Source: Methanosarcina sp.
GTDB lineage: Archaea > Halobacteriota > Methanosarcinia > Methanosarcinales > Methanosarcinaceae
NCBI RefSeq assembly: GCF_028693135.1
Contig: NZ_JAQUVZ010000015.1
Location: 1-64,000, forward strand
Reading direction: 5' to 3'
Length of the DNA stretch: 64,000 bases
Of the stretch, positions 1-9,073 are shown in pieces. Within the stretch, counting starts at the first letter, position 1. Every line of letters begins with the position of its first letter. Under the pieces are notes generated by a model, which had not been told where the DNA came from, did not search any database, and saw only the letters and a program-made list of their open reading frames with translations. A program made the position numbers and the translations under genes.

Positions 1-446
1 TCGACCAGCACATCCCGATTTTCAAGCAGTACAACCAGCCATACGTAATCCACAACTGTGCTGATGCCGTGCACTTCGAGACCCAGATCAGGAAGTTCGG
101 AACCTCCCTGTACAGCTACGCCTACTACGAGAAATCAAAGGAAAAGGGATCCCAGAACTATGCAGACCTCATCCCCAAGTATGGAGACATCTGCTGTATG
201 ATGGGAGAAGTAAACCCTGTTGAGTTCATGGACGGCTCTGCAGCCGGCGTGCAGAAAGTCAAGGACGACACCAGGAACCTGCTCCAAAACGTGATGCCTG
301 TGCTCAAGGAGAACGGTTACCAGTCCAAGTATATCTTGTCCACTGGCTGTGAAATCCCACCAGGAGGACCACTGTCCACTGTCCAGGCAATGGTGAACAC
401 CGTAAAGGAACTTGGCCCGGACCTCCAGAAGAATATAATGGGATAA
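1..446 (+). CDS. Corrinoid/UroD-type methyltransferase fusion, C-terminal part (Mts-like), partial
   Basis: The reading frame is open from the left edge, so only the last ~148 residues are present. They match the C-terminal methyltransferase half of the complete fusion at 6808-8703 almost block for block. Both putative zinc-binding elements are visible: an H-N-C-A-D-A motif near the start and T-G-C-E-I-P-P near the end, the His-X-Cys...Cys signature of the MtaA/MtbA/UroD-like family. Known relatives in Methanosarcina (MtsD/F/H) combine a corrinoid domain and a methyltransferase domain and act in methylsulfide metabolism in the cytoplasm. A strong hairpin terminator follows. Assignment to a particular Mts isozyme is inference; the presence of an N-terminal corrinoid domain cannot be seen here and is assumed from the homologue. 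The ATPase and chaperonin operon lies directly downstream. Confidence 0.85.
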   Translation, partial: DQHIPIFKQYNQPYVIHNCADAVHFETQIRKFGTSLYSYAYYEKSKEKGSQNYADLIPKYGDICCMMGEVNPVEFMDGSAAGVQKVKDDTRNLLQNVMPVLKENGYQSKYILSTGCEIPPGGPLSTVQAMVNTVKELGPDLQKNIMG

Positions 447-456
447 AATCTCCTTA

Positions 457-490
457 ATGGGGTGAGATCGTCTCTCCCCATTTTTCTTTA
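457..490 (+). terminator. Hairpin terminator after the first Mts-like gene
   Basis: An ATGGGG...CCCCAT stem at 457-481, extended inward by a near-perfect TGAGA/TCTCT pairing around a TCG loop, is followed directly by TTTTTCTTT. It sits 11 bases after the stop codon. Confidence 0.7.
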
Positions 491-980
491 AAGCTTTAAG
501 AAAATCACATTTAATAGCCCAAAAGCAATAACTAAAAAGCCAGAAACACTCCATAAGAATTCAGAAATAAAAAACAGAAAAACCTCCAGAATCAAGAAAA
601 TAAACAGAAAAAACAGATTTTAACCTCCAAACAGATTTTAACCTCCATAAAGAAGTGAGAATAAACTTCTGATTTCCACACTTTTAAAATAACACCAGGT
701 ACTCCCGTATAATCGAGAGCTTCATGGTGAAAGACCTCCAATTAAGCAAGCTCTGAAGAAATACGAAGGGTGAAGATTATTCACCCTTCTCCTAATCAGG
801 GGACGCCGGAAAATGTAAGCCGTGTTATCTTTTTTTGAAAAACGGTTTGATGCCTTAGAAGAATCGGATTTAACCAATTTATAGGCTAAAAAGATGAGAG
901 AAGTATCCGGGCTATGGGAAATAATTGGGACCCGGAAAAAGGGAGAAAATGGGCCATAGAAATTGCAGAGGAGGAATTTA
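491..980 (+). other. Leader and intergenic region before the ATPase gene
   Basis: No gene is seen. A 16-17 bp direct repeat (ACAGATTTTAACCTCCA) occurs twice at about 613-646. A perfect 9-bp hairpin (GAAGGGTGA / TCACCCTTC, 7-nt loop) lies at 765-789 without a following T-run, so it is more likely a leader structure than a terminator. A clear GAGGAGG ribosome binding site ends the stretch at about 967-975. Confidence 0.5.
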
Positions 981-2915
981 ATGTATTTGGGACTGGGCAT
1001 TGATACTGGTGGGACATATACCGATGCCGCTATTATGGATATGTCAAATGGAACCGTGATCGAGTCGAATAAAGCGCTTACAACTTATCCTGACCTTATA
1101 AGGGGAATAAAGAATTCAATTGAAGGACTGACCCAGGATTGCCTGAAAAGGATAAAATTCGTTTCTGTGTCTACAACCCTTGCTACCAATACTACTCTTG
1201 AGGGCAAAGGCTATCCTGCGGGGCTAATTCTTATAGGGCACACTATCCCGAAAAAACTTGCCAGCCGTTATGTAATATCAATAGGAGGCGGGCACGATTC
1301 CGATGGAAACGAAATTGCTCCTCTTGAAGACCTGGAAATCGTAAAAGAATTTGTCAGGCAGGTAAAGAACAAAGTGGCTGCTTTTGCAGTTTCCGGTTAT
1401 TTCGGAGTCAGGAACCCGGAACATGAACTCAGGGTCAAGGAAGCAATTCAGGAAATAACTGACATGCCTGTTGTTTGCGGGCACGAACTTTCCATGAGCC
1501 TTGGAGCTTACGAAAGGGCTGTGACAGCTCTCCTGAACGCTGAACTGATCCCGGTAAGCAAGCAGTTCATCGAATCCATCCAGGCAGTAATTGAAGAAAA
1601 AGAAATAAAGGCAACCCTGATGATGATGAAATGCGACGGGTCCCTGGTCCGCATAGAAGAAGCCCTGCAAAAGCCTGTAGAATCAATATTCTCCGGACCC
1701 GCTGCAAGCCTTGTGGGAGCTGCCCACCTGACAGGCCTGCACACCTGCGTGACAATGGACGTGGGAGGCACAAGCACGGATATAGCCATGATTTCCAGAG
1801 GCATACCCGAGATCAGCGACACGGGAGCAAAAGTCGGGGGCTGGAAAACAATGGTAAAAGCCATCAGGATGGACACCTCGGCTCTTGGGGGAGACAGCCT
1901 GGTCTGGATTAAAAGAAAAACCTACCTGGGGCCCACAAGAGTGGTCCCTCTCTGCCTGGCAGCTTCAGAGTTCCCGGATATTCTGGAGAAACTCGAAAAA
2001 AGCGATGTTCCAGGCGAACGCATTATGGATGAGATTATACAGCCAACTTCGTTTTTCATAAGGACTGGGGTGAACTCTCCTGAGCTTCTTAGCGGGGAAC
2101 TTGAAGAAGATGAGAAGGCAATAATCGAACATCTCGGGACAGAGCCTCTTTCGGTATTCGAGATCTCGGAAAGAACTGGAAAACACCCTCTTATGTTTGC
2201 AGGAACCCTAAAAACCCTCATCCGAAAGAGACATGTAAGCCAGATAGGGTTTACCCCAACCGATGCCCTGCACGTGCTCGGAGAATATGTAAAATGGGAC
2301 GGGAGAGCTTCCTTCATAGGCGCTAAAATCCTTGGAAAGACTCTTAAAAAAGGAGCAGAAGAGTTTTCAGCCCAGGTTAAAGCTGAAGTCGTAAGAAAAC
2401 TTACTCTAGAATTGATTTCTTTCTTTGCGGAGGACATGAAGAAAGAAGACGTTGAAAAGATGATAGGAAAGGAAGCTTTTCTGAAATTCCATATAAAGGT
2501 CCCTGTAGTCCTGGTAGGTGCGCCTGTAAGAGCCTATCTGAAAGAACTGAATGAAGCTGTGGACGCAGACATAAGGATTCCTGTATTCCACGATGTAGGA
2601 AATGCCGTGGGCGCCCTTGTAGGAAAAGTCGTCCACAGGACAGAGATCCTTATCCGTCCTTCGGCAGCAGGAAAAGCAGAATATTCGGTATTCTCCAGGC
2701 TTGGAAAAGAGATCTTTGAGGATTACGGAGAAGCCCTGGACTACGGGCTTAAGCTAAGCCACAGGTTGATTTCTGAGTACATGGACGGATACGGCCTGGA
2801 GATGGACAACGTGGATTTCGACCTACGACAGAATGACGTGGGAAACAGGGGGAAAGCTCCGCTGGAGACCCGCCTGGTCGGAGTCGGGGTAGGAACGACC
2901 GGAAAGCTGGCATAA
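981..2915 (+). CDS. Hydantoinase/oxoprolinase-family ASKHA ATPase
   Basis: About 644 residues. The N-terminus carries the phosphate-binding G-I-D-T-G-G-T-Y-T-D motif and a second D-V-G-G-T-S-T-D-I-A motif lies near residue 260, both typical of the hydantoinase A/oxoprolinase branch of the actin-like ATPase superfamily. ATG at 981 is chosen because a strong GAGGAGG lies seven bases upstream; the open frame reaches further but without support. No HyuB partner is present, so hydantoin hydrolysis is doubtful. The gene is 85 bp from a divergent chaperonin gene and lies between two corrinoid methyltransferase genes. RamA, the known reductive activator of these corrinoid proteins, is also an ASKHA protein, so a role in corrinoid protein activation or assembly is a reasonable inference but unproven. 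I recall a similar gene pair beside mtsF in M. acetivorans. Confidence 0.8.
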   Translation: MYLGLGIDTGGTYTDAAIMDMSNGTVIESNKALTTYPDLIRGIKNSIEGLTQDCLKRIKFVSVSTTLATNTTLEGKGYPAGLILIGHTIPKKLASRYVISIGGGHDSDGNEIAPLEDLEIVKEFVRQVKNKVAAFAVSGYFGVRNPEHELRVKEAIQEITDMPVVCGHELSMSLGAYERAVTALLNAELIPVSKQFIESIQAVIEEKEIKATLMMMKCDGSLVRIEEALQKPVESIFSGPAASLVGAAHLTGLHTCVTMDVGGTSTDIAMISRGIPEISDTGAKVGGWKTMVKAIRMDTSALGGDSLVWIKRKTYLGPTRVVPLCLAASEFPDILEKLEKSDVPGERIMDEIIQPTSFFIRTGVNSPELLSGELEEDEKAIIEHLGTEPLSVFEISERTGKHPLMFAGTLKTLIRKRHVSQIGFTPTDALHVLGEYVKWDGRASFIGAKILGKTLKKGAEEFSAQVKAEVVRKLTLELISFFAEDMKKEDVEKMIGKEAFLKFHIKVPVVLVGAPVRAYLKELNEAVDADIRIPVFHDVGNAVGALVGKVVHRTEILIRPSAAGKAEYSVFSRLGKEIFEDYGEALDYGLKLSHRLISEYMDGYGLEMDNVDFDLRQNDVGNRGKAPLETRLVGVGVGTTGKLA

Positions 2916-2999
2916 GATAGAATGTAAAAACGGCAGGCACCAGCAGGCCATAAACAGCAGAAACAAAACAGCAGGAACAGCAGCAAATGAGGAGAGGAC

Positions 3000-4607
3000 A
3001 TGGCAAGCGAATTAAAAACACAGGGCAGCATGAGCCCGGAAAGCCAGGACGGAATGGCAAAACTGGCCCGGACGATAAGGGATAAGATTCTCATCGACGA
3101 GCCGATAAAAGAAGAAGAGCTTATCGACCAGCTTGAAAGGGCAGCCACAGAAATTGACGAGCTGCTGGGCTCCTCCCTTGGGCCAAAGGGGATGAACAAA
3201 ATAATATTAAACCCCGTGGGGGATATTTTCGTTACGAGCGACGGGAAAGTCATCTTAAAAGAAATGGATGTGCTTCACCCGATAGTAACTTCATTAAAGA
3301 AACTTGCGGAATCAATGGACAAAGCCTGCGGAGATGGCACAAAGACAGCTGTGATTTTTGCAAGCAACCTGATTAAAAACGCTGTCGGACTCATCAGGGC
3401 AGGGGTTCACCCGACAATCATTATAGAGGGTTACGAACTTGCCATGCAAAAAGCGTATGAGATGCTGCAGTACAGCATAAAGCAGGCCTCAGAAGAGGAC
3501 ATACGCACAACAATAATGTGCTCGGCAACAGGAAAAGGGATTGAAAGGCAGCAGGCAGAAGCTGTGACGGACATCGTCCTTCAAGTCATAAGCCACCTTA
3601 ACGAAAAGCAGGCTGGAAGGCTCGACCTGAACAGGAACGTCAAAATCCTAAAAAAGAGAGGCGGGCCGGAGATCGTTGCAATAGAAGGCCTGATTCTTGA
3701 TGAAAACCCGGCAAGAGTGGATATGCCTGCTGAATTCGAAAGCCCTGCGGTCCTGATTACGAATTATGACCTCAAGATAAAAAGCGGATACCTAAACCCC
3801 CAGCATAACCTCAAAATGGATTCTGTACAGACTTCCCTTCTTTTTGAAGATAGAAGAAAGGAAATGTGCGGGAAAATCGCTAGAAAAATTATTGATTCGG
3901 GAGCTAACGTGCTCTTTTCTGAAGGGGATATAGATCCGTATATAGAGACTTTGCTAAGGGACAGTAACATACTGGCTTTCAAGAAGCTGAAGATGAAAGA
4001 CCTTGAGAAGCTTGCGGAAGCAACAGGTACAACCCTGATGGCACAACAGGACGAAATTAACCCGCAGGATCTGGGCAGAGCAGACAGTATAAAGGTAGAA
4101 AAGAAAAACGGAGAAAACTTCGTTTTCATCACCGTTAAAGAGAAAGCAATAGCCACCATCCTGATCTGGGAACCTGTAAAATACGGGCTTGACAAGGTAG
4201 AAGAAGCCGTTGATGATGCCCTCAATAATGCGGCGTTCCTCCTGAAGAACAAAGGGATAGTAAACGGGGGAGGGGCGATAGAGTTTGAACTGGCACATAT
4301 GATCCGGCTGTTTGCAGCAACACAGACTGGAAAGAAGCAGCTGGCAGTCCAGGCATATGCTGATTCCCTCGAAAAGATCCCCACGATTCTTGCCAGAAAT
4401 ATGGGAATGAATGCAATTGATGCAATGGCGCAGATGAGAAATTCATATTCAAGAGGAATAGAAGCCAGGATAGACCTTTCAAGAAAAGTGACCGAAAAGG
4501 GACCGAAAGTCTACGATTCGGCAACGGTAAAGAAACTCGCCATTATAGCAGGTACGGAGACTGCAAGAAACGTGCTCAGAATAGATGAAATAGTCCCGAA
4601 GAGATGA
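3000..4607 (+). CDS. Divergent group II chaperonin (thermosome-like) subunit
   Basis: 535 residues, the usual thermosome size. Recognisable family blocks are L-G-P-K-G-M-N-K near residue 60, S-D-G-K-V-I-L-K-E-M-D near 80, the ATPase loop G-D-G-T-K-T-A-V near 112, and V-N-G-G-G-A-I-E-F-E near 422. The canonical loop is GDGTTT, so one threonine is replaced by lysine. The C-terminus ends in V-P-K-R without the Gly-Gly-Met tail of housekeeping thermosomes, and the N-terminus is extended by a charged segment. The start at 3000 has GAGGAGAGGAC just upstream. It is almost certainly co-transcribed with the ASKHA ATPase gene. M. acetivorans is known to have extra, divergent Hsp60-type subunits besides the housekeeping ones; this looks like one. 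A dedicated role in folding corrinoid fusion proteins is inferred from context only. Confidence 0.88.
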   Translation: MASELKTQGSMSPESQDGMAKLARTIRDKILIDEPIKEEELIDQLERAATEIDELLGSSLGPKGMNKIILNPVGDIFVTSDGKVILKEMDVLHPIVTSLKKLAESMDKACGDGTKTAVIFASNLIKNAVGLIRAGVHPTIIIEGYELAMQKAYEMLQYSIKQASEEDIRTTIMCSATGKGIERQQAEAVTDIVLQVISHLNEKQAGRLDLNRNVKILKKRGGPEIVAIEGLILDENPARVDMPAEFESPAVLITNYDLKIKSGYLNPQHNLKMDSVQTSLLFEDRRKEMCGKIARKIIDSGANVLFSEGDIDPYIETLLRDSNILAFKKLKMKDLEKLAEATGTTLMAQQDEINPQDLGRADSIKVEKKNGENFVFITVKEKAIATILIWEPVKYGLDKVEEAVDDALNNAAFLLKNKGIVNGGGAIEFELAHMIRLFAATQTGKKQLAVQAYADSLEKIPTILARNMGMNAIDAMAQMRNSYSRGIEARIDLSRKVTEKGPKVYDSATVKKLAIIAGTETARNVLRIDEIVPKR

Positions 4608-4608
4608 G

Positions 4609-4731
4609 ATCACGCTGATGATAATGTCCCACCAGTATCCGTGGCATTGTTATCGTTTCCCCAAAAAGTGAGTTAGACTTGCAATACTTTTCCGGGAGGA
4701 TACAGATTTGCCATTTTATGTGCCTCTCGAA
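4609..4731 (+). repeat. Intergenic element, copy 1 of 2, with conserved hairpin
   Basis: This ~120-bp stretch just after the chaperonin stop matches 9074-9190 after the second Mts gene. Shared blocks are ATCACGCTGATGA, an arm pair GATGATAATG / CATTGTTATC, CCAAAAAGTGA, and CAGATTTGCCATTTTA followed by GTGCCT. The arms pair in both copies, with a C-G pair in copy 2 replaced by a U-G pair here, which suggests selection on an RNA stem. Confidence 0.65.
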
Positions 4732-4947
4732 AAGAAAAGTATAGAGCCAGAAAAACCCTCTCGGAAGGAGGCTCCGTGATCCCCTGTTTTAATCTTTTTT
4801 GTTATCGAAGGCAAACCCTCCTGAGACGGCGAGGAGGAATATAGCCCATAAAAATCGAAGTGGTCTGAAAAAATGTACATCTGGAAAAAACAGGCCCCAT
4901 GCAAAATTAAAGCCTTTTGTAAAACCAGAGCCCTTCTCGAGAAGACT

Positions 4948-5125
4948 CGAATTATGTTATATAGAGTTAGTCCCAAAATTGGGTAGATTACCGGAACCTG
5001 GATAATTAGCATAATTGTTGTTGCCGTGGAATCCTGCCGATCCTGGAAATTGCAAAAAATAGAAATCCATCTGCATTCGGAACTGTCCTGTCTATGGCGG
5101 TTCTTAATCGTTGAGGTATAAAAAG
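4948..5125 (+). promoter_or_regulatory. Promoter region of the Msr-type regulator gene
   Basis: Two TATA-like elements are visible. CGAATTATGTTATATA at 4948-4963 is identical to a 16-mer upstream of the RamA-like gene (13609-13624). A second, GAGGTATAAAAAGG at about 5114-5127, lies 65-75 bases before the chosen start at 5190. Which one is used cannot be told from sequence; the nearer one would give a leader of about 40-50 nt. Confidence 0.45.
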
Positions 5126-5189
5126 GGATTTACTGTGTGAGGAATTAATTCAAATAGTGATTCTGGGAATAAGGTTGGAAGTTGATATT

Positions 5190-5963
5190 ATGAGTGGACT
5201 TATAGATTTGATTTTTTTTTCGGAGAAAAGGAAGGAAATTTTGATCCTGTTGACAAAAGGACCGAAAAGAGCCGATGAAATAAAAAACAGCCTTAATGGC
5301 GATACATTTTCAATAATGCCGCAGCTAAAAAAGTTGAAAGATATGGATGTTATTGTCCAGGAAAGAAACATCTATAAACTCTCGGACATCGGGAAAATAA
5401 TTGGGGAAAAAATACTGCCTCTGACGGAGCTCCTTCAGGTTTTTGAGGGAAATGACCATTACTGGTCAAAGCATGACAGAAGGCCGATACCCGAGTTTCT
5501 GATGAATAAACTGCACATGCTTGGAAAATGCAAACTGGATGAACCTGATCTGGATCACCTCTTCGAATTCCCGGAGGATCTGAAAGAAATGGTATTCAGG
5601 TCCGAGAGACTCAGAAGTTTTTACTCATTTTTTTGTCCCGAATGTCCTGCAATTCAGGCAACCTGTGCAAACAATGGAGCAAAAGTGGACCTTATTCTGG
5701 ATGAAAAGGTCTACAACCGACTAAAGAACGACTTTAAGGACACATACGGATCACTGCTTGAAAACGATGTTTCACTCTACATTTATAGGGGAAAAATAAA
5801 ACCGTCCTCCTTCATAATTTCAGATGAATTTATGATGCTGAAACTCTTCGGAAAGGAAGGACAGTTTGACCACAGAAAAATCATGAGTTTCAATAAAAGC
5901 TCCATTGAATGGGGAAACGAACTTGCTGATTACTACATAGGACTTTCGGAAAAAGTAAATTAA
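5190..5963 (+). CDS. Msr-type winged-helix transcriptional regulator
   Basis: 257 residues when started at ATG 5190; an upstream GTG at 5157 is in frame but the M-S-G-L-I-D-L-I-F-F-S-E-K-R opening is typical of this Methanosarcina family. The first ~85 residues are an ArsR-like winged helix (E-K-R-K-E-I-L, then P-K-R-A-D-E-I-K-N-S-L, then M-P-Q-L-K-K-L-K-D-M-D-V-I). The remainder, with C-P-E-C-P-A near residue 150, matches the archaeal regulator type with a C-terminal effector domain (DUF1724-like). Known Msr proteins sit next to and control methanol and methylsulfide methyltransferase genes in M. acetivorans. Here the gene lies between the chaperonin gene and a complete mts-like gene 844 bp downstream, so it probably controls the latter. 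No ligand can be deduced. Confidence 0.85.
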   Translation: MSGLIDLIFFSEKRKEILILLTKGPKRADEIKNSLNGDTFSIMPQLKKLKDMDVIVQERNIYKLSDIGKIIGEKILPLTELLQVFEGNDHYWSKHDRRPIPEFLMNKLHMLGKCKLDEPDLDHLFEFPEDLKEMVFRSERLRSFYSFFCPECPAIQATCANNGAKVDLILDEKVYNRLKNDFKDTYGSLLENDVSLYIYRGKIKPSSFIISDEFMMLKLFGKEGQFDHRKIMSFNKSSIEWGNELADYYIGLSEKVN

Positions 5964-5971
5964 GCAAAAAA

Positions 5972-5993
5972 GGAGGTGCATATTTACACCTCC
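5972..5993 (+). terminator. Hairpin after the regulator gene
   Basis: A perfect GGAGGTG / CACCTCC stem around an 8-nt loop begins nine bases after the stop codon. It is followed by AAAATCT rather than a T-run, so it may stabilise the transcript end rather than terminate strongly. Confidence 0.45.
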
Positions 5994-6807
5994 AAAATCT
6001 GAGTATTTGTGCCTCCGCCAACCATTCCAAATACATAGTTTTTACTTAAGTGCAGGTGACTTTTAGATATTAGTGATAAAATATTGAAAAGTGAGTACAT
6101 CTGCCTCCTTTGCCCATATTCGCCTACTTTGCCCATATTCGAGAACCACACCCCTATTTGCGGTTCACAGTAACTGACCCCCAGACCCTAAAAACAATAC
6201 CCTCGAATATTTCGAGGTATAATTATTTTTGAAGGCATCTATTTTTTTGAACCTGATTATTCAGCGAGAAAAGCTTTTCTCATCCCCTCCCCGAAAGTTC
6301 TCATTTACTAATTTTCTGTTTCCCCAAAATGCTCTGATTAAACAATTTTCCTGCTTTCCCTAAAAGCCCCTTTTACAAATTTTTCTGCCTATCCTGAAAA
6401 GGCTCCTTTGCCAGAGAGTAAAGTATCCTGAAAAGGATACACCTGAAATATTAAACATACCCGTAAAACAGGAAAGCCAAAAAAATAAGAGCACGATTAA
6501 AAATTTGCAGTTTCTACAAAAACAGCATCGGCTATGCTATATATTATTGAATAATAATACCTGAATGTAAACAACCATAGCAGAAACATGACCATCCGGA
6601 GATGTAAACGCGGCTATTTAGAGACTTGCTGACGAAATATCATCATGTTGGAGAAATAGCTACTGGATAGGCATCAGGTACTGGATAAGCATCAGAAAGT
6701 CTATGGAAAAATAAAGGACAGGGAAACCTTAGAAAACCCTGCCCAGAGCAGAAAAAACAGGATACCAGGATCTGGTACATCTAATCCTGAAAAATGGAGG
6801 TTTAAAT
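5994..6807 (+). promoter_or_regulatory. Long upstream region of the second Mts-like gene
   Basis: There is no gene in these 814 bp. A likely TATA box, CTATATATT at 6537-6545, would give a transcript leader of about 240 nt; long leaders are known for Methanosarcina methyltransferase genes. Upstream of it are a tandem 20-bp repeat GCCTMCTTTGCCCATATTCG at 6103-6141, a palindrome CCTCGAA-TAT-TTCGAGG at 6201-6217 next to GAGGTATAATT, and an inverted repeat GTATCC...GGATAC at 6423-6440. These are plausible binding sites for the adjacent regulator, but that is inference. Confidence 0.5.
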
Positions 6808-8703
6808 ATGGCAAAAGAAGAAATTCTTAACGGTTTAACAGATGCTGTCGTCGAAGGAGACGACGACCTTGCAGAAGAATTCGCACAAAAGGCTCTTGAC
6901 GAAGGAGTCGACGCATATGAAGCAATCATTGATGGTCTCGCAAAGGGCATGAATGTAGTCAGTGACATGTACGAGAAGGGAGAAGCCTTCGTCCCCAGCC
7001 TTCTGCTCGCTGCTGATGCAATGTATGCAGGAATGGAAATCCTTACCCCTTACATAAAGACTGACGCAACCACGGTCCCACGGAACGTCGTCGTTGGTAC
7101 TGTTGAAGGTGACGTGCACGACATCGGGAAGAACCTTGTCAAGACAATGATCACCGCCGCAGGCTACAACGCAATTGACCTCGGTGTCGATGTCCCACTC
7201 GATAAATTTGTTGAAACTGCAAAGGAAAAGAAGGCAGTTGCAATCTCCATGAGCACCCTGATGACCACCACCATGGGCGGCATGGAAACTGTTATCGAAC
7301 AGCTTCAGGAAGAAGGTCTCAGAGACTCCCTTGTCGTCATGGTCGGCGGTGCACCCATTTCCAGGGAATACGCAGAATCCATCGGAGCAGATGGCACAGC
7401 CGGGGACGCAAGCGGAGCAGTCGAAACACTTACCTCCCTCTTCAGCGCACTTCCTGCCGATACATGGAGCGAATCCTCAGTCTCAGCAAGCAAGATGAAG
7501 TACAAGGAAATCCTCGCACAGAAGGGCACCAGGGAAGATATCGACGTTGGGCTCCTCACCGCAGAGAAGATCCTCGCAGATTACGACTCCGTTGTACCCA
7601 AGTTCAACGAGACCATGACCAAGAAGGAAAGGTTTGTTTCCGCTTTCCAGGACAAGAAGGTCGACAGGCTCCCGGTCGCACCCCTCATCTGCGGTCTCTC
7701 CAGGAAGTTTGTACCCTGCTCCTACGCAGACTACTCCACCAAGGCAGAAATGTATGCAGCCAGTGCAGTCGCAGGTACCAAGTACTTCAACATTGACAAC
7801 TTCGTTGGCCTTACTGACCTCTGTGTGGTCGCAGGTGACTTCGGTGCAACCATCAGAGTCCCTGAAGAAGACACTCCTGCAGCAGTCGGACACCTTGAAG
7901 ACTACGAAACCATGGAAGTCCCTGAAATCAAGGAAGGCACCCGTGCATACAACCTTATCCAGGGCAACAAGCTCGCGACCGAGAAGGCAAAGGCAATTGA
8001 TGCACCCATCACAGCCCTTTTCGAAGGCCCGATGGTAGCCCTGACCCAGATCATGGGAGCAACCCGTGTCCTCTCCGACCTCAGGACCAACCCCGACGTT
8101 GTCCAGAAGGCCCTTGATAAAACCACCGAATACTGTAAGGAAATGGCAAAGATGATGTTCGAGGAAGCCCAGCCTGACAACCTCTGTCTGGTAACTCTCT
8201 GGACTAACAACATCATTCTCGGAGCAGACGAATATATGAAGACCGAAGGAAAGGCCATGCAGAACGTCTTCGCCCCGCTCTACAAGGAGTACAACAAGCC
8301 CATGGTTGTCCACAACTGTGCAGATGCCCCTCACTGGGACCTCATCAAAAAATGGGACACCAAGTACTACAGCTACACCTTCTATCCCGAGCAGGTAAAC
8401 AAAGGCTCCAAGGACCACAAGTACCTCATTGAGAACTACGGCAAAGATGTCATGTTCGGCGGAGAAGTTAGCCCAATTGCATTCATGGACAACAGCCCCG
8501 CAAACATCGAAAAGATCAGGACCGAAACCATTGCCCTCCAGGAAAGCGTCCTGAACACTCTCAAGGAGAACGGAATGCAGTCCAAGTACGTGATTGCAAC
8601 CGGTTGTGAAGTCCCACCAAGAGGCCCGTGCGACACCGTCACTGCCCAGTCTTACACTGTAGCAGAAACCGGTCCGGAACTCTACAAAAAGATCATGGGA
8701 TAA
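6808..8703 (+). CDS. Methylsulfide-type corrinoid protein/methyltransferase fusion (Mts-like)
   Basis: 631 residues, full length. Residues 1-~215 form a corrinoid-binding protein: a helical cap, then V-E-G-D-V-H-D-I-G-K-N with the D-X-H-X-X-G motif that places histidine under cobalt, and a Rossmann-type B12 fold with S-M-S-T-L-M and G-G-A-P-I blocks. Residues ~250-631 are a UroD/MtaA-like methyltransferase with zinc ligand motifs H-N-C-A-D near 500 and T-G-C-E-V-P-P near 600. Fusions of this type are MtsD/MtsF/MtsH in M. acetivorans, which function in dimethylsulfide/methanethiol metabolism. The start has GGAGG eight bases upstream. GC-rich, highly biased codon use (GCA, CTC, AAG) suggests high expression. 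Preceded by an Msr regulator, followed by a strong terminator. Which isozyme it is cannot be decided here. Confidence 0.9.
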   Translation: MAKEEILNGLTDAVVEGDDDLAEEFAQKALDEGVDAYEAIIDGLAKGMNVVSDMYEKGEAFVPSLLLAADAMYAGMEILTPYIKTDATTVPRNVVVGTVEGDVHDIGKNLVKTMITAAGYNAIDLGVDVPLDKFVETAKEKKAVAISMSTLMTTTMGGMETVIEQLQEEGLRDSLVVMVGGAPISREYAESIGADGTAGDASGAVETLTSLFSALPADTWSESSVSASKMKYKEILAQKGTREDIDVGLLTAEKILADYDSVVPKFNETMTKKERFVSAFQDKKVDRLPVAPLICGLSRKFVPCSYADYSTKAEMYAASAVAGTKYFNIDNFVGLTDLCVVAGDFGATIRVPEEDTPAAVGHLEDYETMEVPEIKEGTRAYNLIQGNKLATEKAKAIDAPITALFEGPMVALTQIMGATRVLSDLRTNPDVVQKALDKTTEYCKEMAKMMFEEAQPDNLCLVTLWTNNIILGADEYMKTEGKAMQNVFAPLYKEYNKPMVVHNCADAPHWDLIKKWDTKYYSYTFYPEQVNKGSKDHKYLIENYGKDVMFGGEVSPIAFMDNSPANIEKIRTETIALQESVLNTLKENGMQSKYVIATGCEVPPRGPCDTVTAQSYTVAETGPELYKKIMG

Positions 8704-8753
8704 ACCCACTGATATCACCCAATCAAAAAAGGCAATGTAAAAATTGCTGTTTG

Positions 8754-8787
8754 AGAGGACGGATATTTTTGTCCGTCCTCTTTTTTA
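8754..8787 (+). terminator. Terminator of the second Mts-like gene
   Basis: A perfect 10-bp stem AGAGGACGGA / TCCGTCCTCT with an 8-nt loop is followed by TTTTTT. It lies ~50 bases after the stop codon. Confidence 0.8.
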
Positions 8788-8885
8788 TGAAACTTGATGT
8801 ATTTACAGAAGCTTTCGGGTTTTATTAAGAAGGGCACTTGTATAAATTAAATTAATTCTGCAGATGTCGAAAAATAAATCCAGCA

Positions 8886-9003
8886 AAATCTCCACACATA
8901 AAGTCAAAAATCCACAAATAAAATCAAAGCTCCATACATTAAAAAAATCTCCACACATAAAATCAAAGCTCCATACATTAAAAAAATCCACACATAAAGT
9001 CAA
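8886..9003 (+). repeat. Imperfect tandem repeat, A/T-rich
   Basis: Units built from TCCACACATAAARTCAAA and GCTCCATACATTAAAAAAAT alternate two to three times. Unit lengths differ and there is no spacer/repeat regularity, so this is not a CRISPR array. Function unknown. Confidence 0.6.
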
Positions 9004-9073
9004 CCCTGTAGAATTCAGAAAAAATAGAATTCAATGGGATCTTAACACGAAATCCTGAATTACAAGGTAAAAA

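Noticed and set aside
981-2915. N-methylhydantoinase or 5-oxoprolinase
   Set aside because: No HyuB-type partner gene is present and the context is corrinoid methyl transfer, so only the ATPase family is claimed.
4609-4650. C/D box guide RNA, because of CTGATGA in the repeated element
   Set aside because: No D box (CUGA) at the right distance in either copy; the hairpin explains the conservation better.
7483-8718. 411-codon minus-strand frame
   Set aside because: It is the antisense shadow of the highly biased mts-like gene, with no ribosome binding site and an unnatural Val/Gly/Cys-rich composition.
8886-9003. Possible CRISPR array
   Set aside because: Units are irregular in length, there are no unique spacers of constant size, and no cas genes are nearby.
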